This document shows positions 5,816 through 6,090 of a DNA stretch of 6,090 nucleotides, one piece after another; the first letter of the stretch is position 1, and each line of letters starts with the position of its first letter. A program made the position numbers and the translations under genes. Origin of the DNA: Pseudomonadota bacterium (GTDB taxonomy: Bacteria > Desulfobacterota > Desulfovibrionia > Desulfovibrionales > Desulfovibrionaceae); contig JAFABC010000013.1 in the NCBI GenBank assembly GCA_023426275.1, positions 1 through 6,090 on the forward strand. The letters are read 5' to 3'. Under the pieces are notes generated by a model that was not told the DNA's origin, did no database searches, and saw nothing but the letters and a program-made list of their open reading frames with translations.

Positions 5816-5832
5816 TTGGCCCGGTCCTTGCT
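5816..5832 (+). promoter_or_regulatory. Sigma-54 -24/-12 promoter
   Basis: TTGGCCCGGTCCTTGCT matches YTGGCACG-N4-TTGCW with one mismatch (A to C inside the -24 box). The GG and GC doublets are intact and correctly spaced, and downstream ATT also fits the extended consensus. The predicted start is near 5843. The only thing downstream is a short leader and an intrinsic terminator, so it appears to drive a small RNA. Confidence 0.62.
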
Positions 5833-5842
5833 ATTAGAAAAG

Positions 5843-5912
5843 CATCCTTCCTCCAAAAAACTTAAATTTAGAAAAGGACTCCCGGGATGGCGACCCGGGA
5901 GTCCTTTTCATT
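5843..5912 (+). ncRNA. Putative sigma-54-dependent small RNA, about 70 nt
   Basis: Boundaries come from the sigma-54 promoter at 5816-5832 (start near 5843) and the intrinsic terminator at 5872-5908. The RNA would have a single-stranded 5' part of about 29 nt. It opens with a CU-rich stretch, CUUCCUCC at 5847-5854, that resembles an anti-Shine-Dalgarno seed, then an A/U-rich linker, then the terminator stem. This is the classic layout of a trans-acting bacterial sRNA. The seed is complementary over 8 nt to the ribosome binding site of the Nif11 gene. I recognise no known RNA family. Alternatives: the promoter serves a gene to the right with the hairpin as an attenuator, or the hairpin ends transcripts arriving from the right on the other strand. 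Confidence 0.42.
5872..5908 (+). terminator. Strong intrinsic terminator, possibly bidirectional
   Basis: AAAAGGACTCCCGGG (5872-5886) and its exact reverse complement (5894-5908) form a 15-bp stem around a 7-nt loop. The 3' arm ends in TTTT, followed by CATTTG. The flank on the minus strand is also T-rich, with TTTTTT at 5855-5860, so it could stop transcription from either side. Confidence 0.8.
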
Positions 5913-6044
5913 TGTGGGCGCGAAGGCGCGCCGGATGGCGTCTTTGGCGGGCCCGGGCCGGTTCGGCCGGCCCGGCGGGCTGCGTCGGCGTCTCCCGGCG
6001 GCCCGGCCGGGCCGGTTCAAATCCTTGGACCCGCCCGGGGGAGA
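5913..6044. other. Non-coding GC-rich stretch with a series of hairpins
   Basis: No convincing gene is present. Three dyads follow one another: GGCGCG/CGCGCC at 5917-5932 (4-nt loop), CCGGGCCGG/CCGGCCCGG at 5953-5975 (5-nt loop) and a 16-bp perfect palindrome at 5999-6014. A 12-nt direct repeat CCGGGCCGGTTC occurs at 5953-5964 and 6007-6018. Together with the flanking terminator and repeat hairpin this makes five stem-loops in about 210 bp. A transcription boundary is the simplest reading. Confidence 0.5.
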
Positions 6045-6081
6045 GCCTCCGGCGGCCGGGGGGCATGATGCCCCCCGGACC
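6045..6081 (+). repeat. Dispersed GC-rich hairpin repeat, right copy
   Basis: GCCTCCGGCGGCCGGG is followed by an inverted repeat, CCGGGGGGCAT against ATGCCCCCCGG around one central base (6056-6078), and a CCCGGACC-type end. It matches the copy at 46-84 in inverted orientation. The arms are conserved while the loop differs, as expected for a structured element. It may serve as a terminator for a gene outside the window. Confidence 0.6.
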
Positions 6082-6090
6082 CCCTCGATA

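Noticed and set aside
4972..5856. 294-codon minus-strand open frame through the lipoprotein gene
   Set aside because: Arg/Pro-rich translation in a different phase from the lipoprotein, which has a clear signal peptide, lipobox and ribosome binding site. It also runs across the intergenic region and the Nif11 promoter.
6010..6032. GGTTCAAATCC resembling a tRNA T-arm
   Set aside because: The flanking bases do not form a 5-bp T-stem, and no anticodon arm or acceptor stem can be built around it.
5887..6090. Plus-strand open frame from ATG 5887 to the window edge, with AAGGA 8 nt upstream
   Set aside because: The ATG sits in the terminator loop and the ribosome binding site in its stem. The translation is Gly/Arg/Pro-rich and reads through palindromes and the dispersed repeat, whose frame is typically open by composition. 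It could only be revived by homologues continuing past the window.
1..6090. CRISPR arrays, transposases, phage genes, rRNA or tRNA genes
   Set aside because: None seen. The holin-family name of the YqjE-like protein does not indicate a prophage here, given its YqjD and YqjK-like neighbours.

Overview
This GC-rich window has all of its credible protein genes on the minus strand. The base composition, two sigma-54-type promoter matches, a Nif11-domain small protein, PAS-rich sensor kinases and a GC-rich hairpin repeat at both ends suggest a Desulfovibrio/Solidesulfovibrio-like sulfate reducer. That placement is inference; no marker gene is present. Both kinase genes have long open frames on the opposite strand, which I treat as composition shadows.

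Layout, right to left (the direction of transcription). Positions 5913-6090 hold no convincing gene, only GC-rich palindromes and one copy of a dispersed hairpin repeat. Positions 5816-5912, plus strand, hold a near-consensus sigma-54 promoter followed about 30 nt after its predicted start by a perfect 15-bp intrinsic terminator. This is best read as a small RNA gene of about 70 nt. Positions 5517-5815 are non-coding, with a spaced direct repeat and a 12-bp palindrome. Next come a cysteine-rich lipoprotein (5190-5516), a Nif11-domain small protein (4749-4994) with its own sigma-54-like promoter, and a soluble PAS-PAS histidine kinase (to 3202) whose open frame overlaps the Nif11 gene in the -1 frame and has no clear start codon of its own.

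After a good sigma-70 promoter at 3156-3190 comes a compact operon: a YqjD/ElaB-type protein (DUF883), a YqjE-type membrane protein (phage holin superfamily 6), a 63-residue YqjK-like protein, and a membrane-bound dCache-HAMP-PAS HisKA_2 histidine kinase with a GTG start. It ends in tandem hairpins at positions 30-84, one of which is the other copy of the dispersed repeat.

The yqjD-yqjE-yqjK trio is a known cell-envelope gene set; here it appears to be co-transcribed with a sensor kinase. No response regulator is in the window, so both kinases are orphans here. The most unusual part is 4749-5912: a Nif11 protein and a putative small RNA that both have sigma-54-type promoters, with the RNA carrying an 8-nt match to the Nif11 ribosome binding site, and a kinase whose frame runs into the Nif11 gene.
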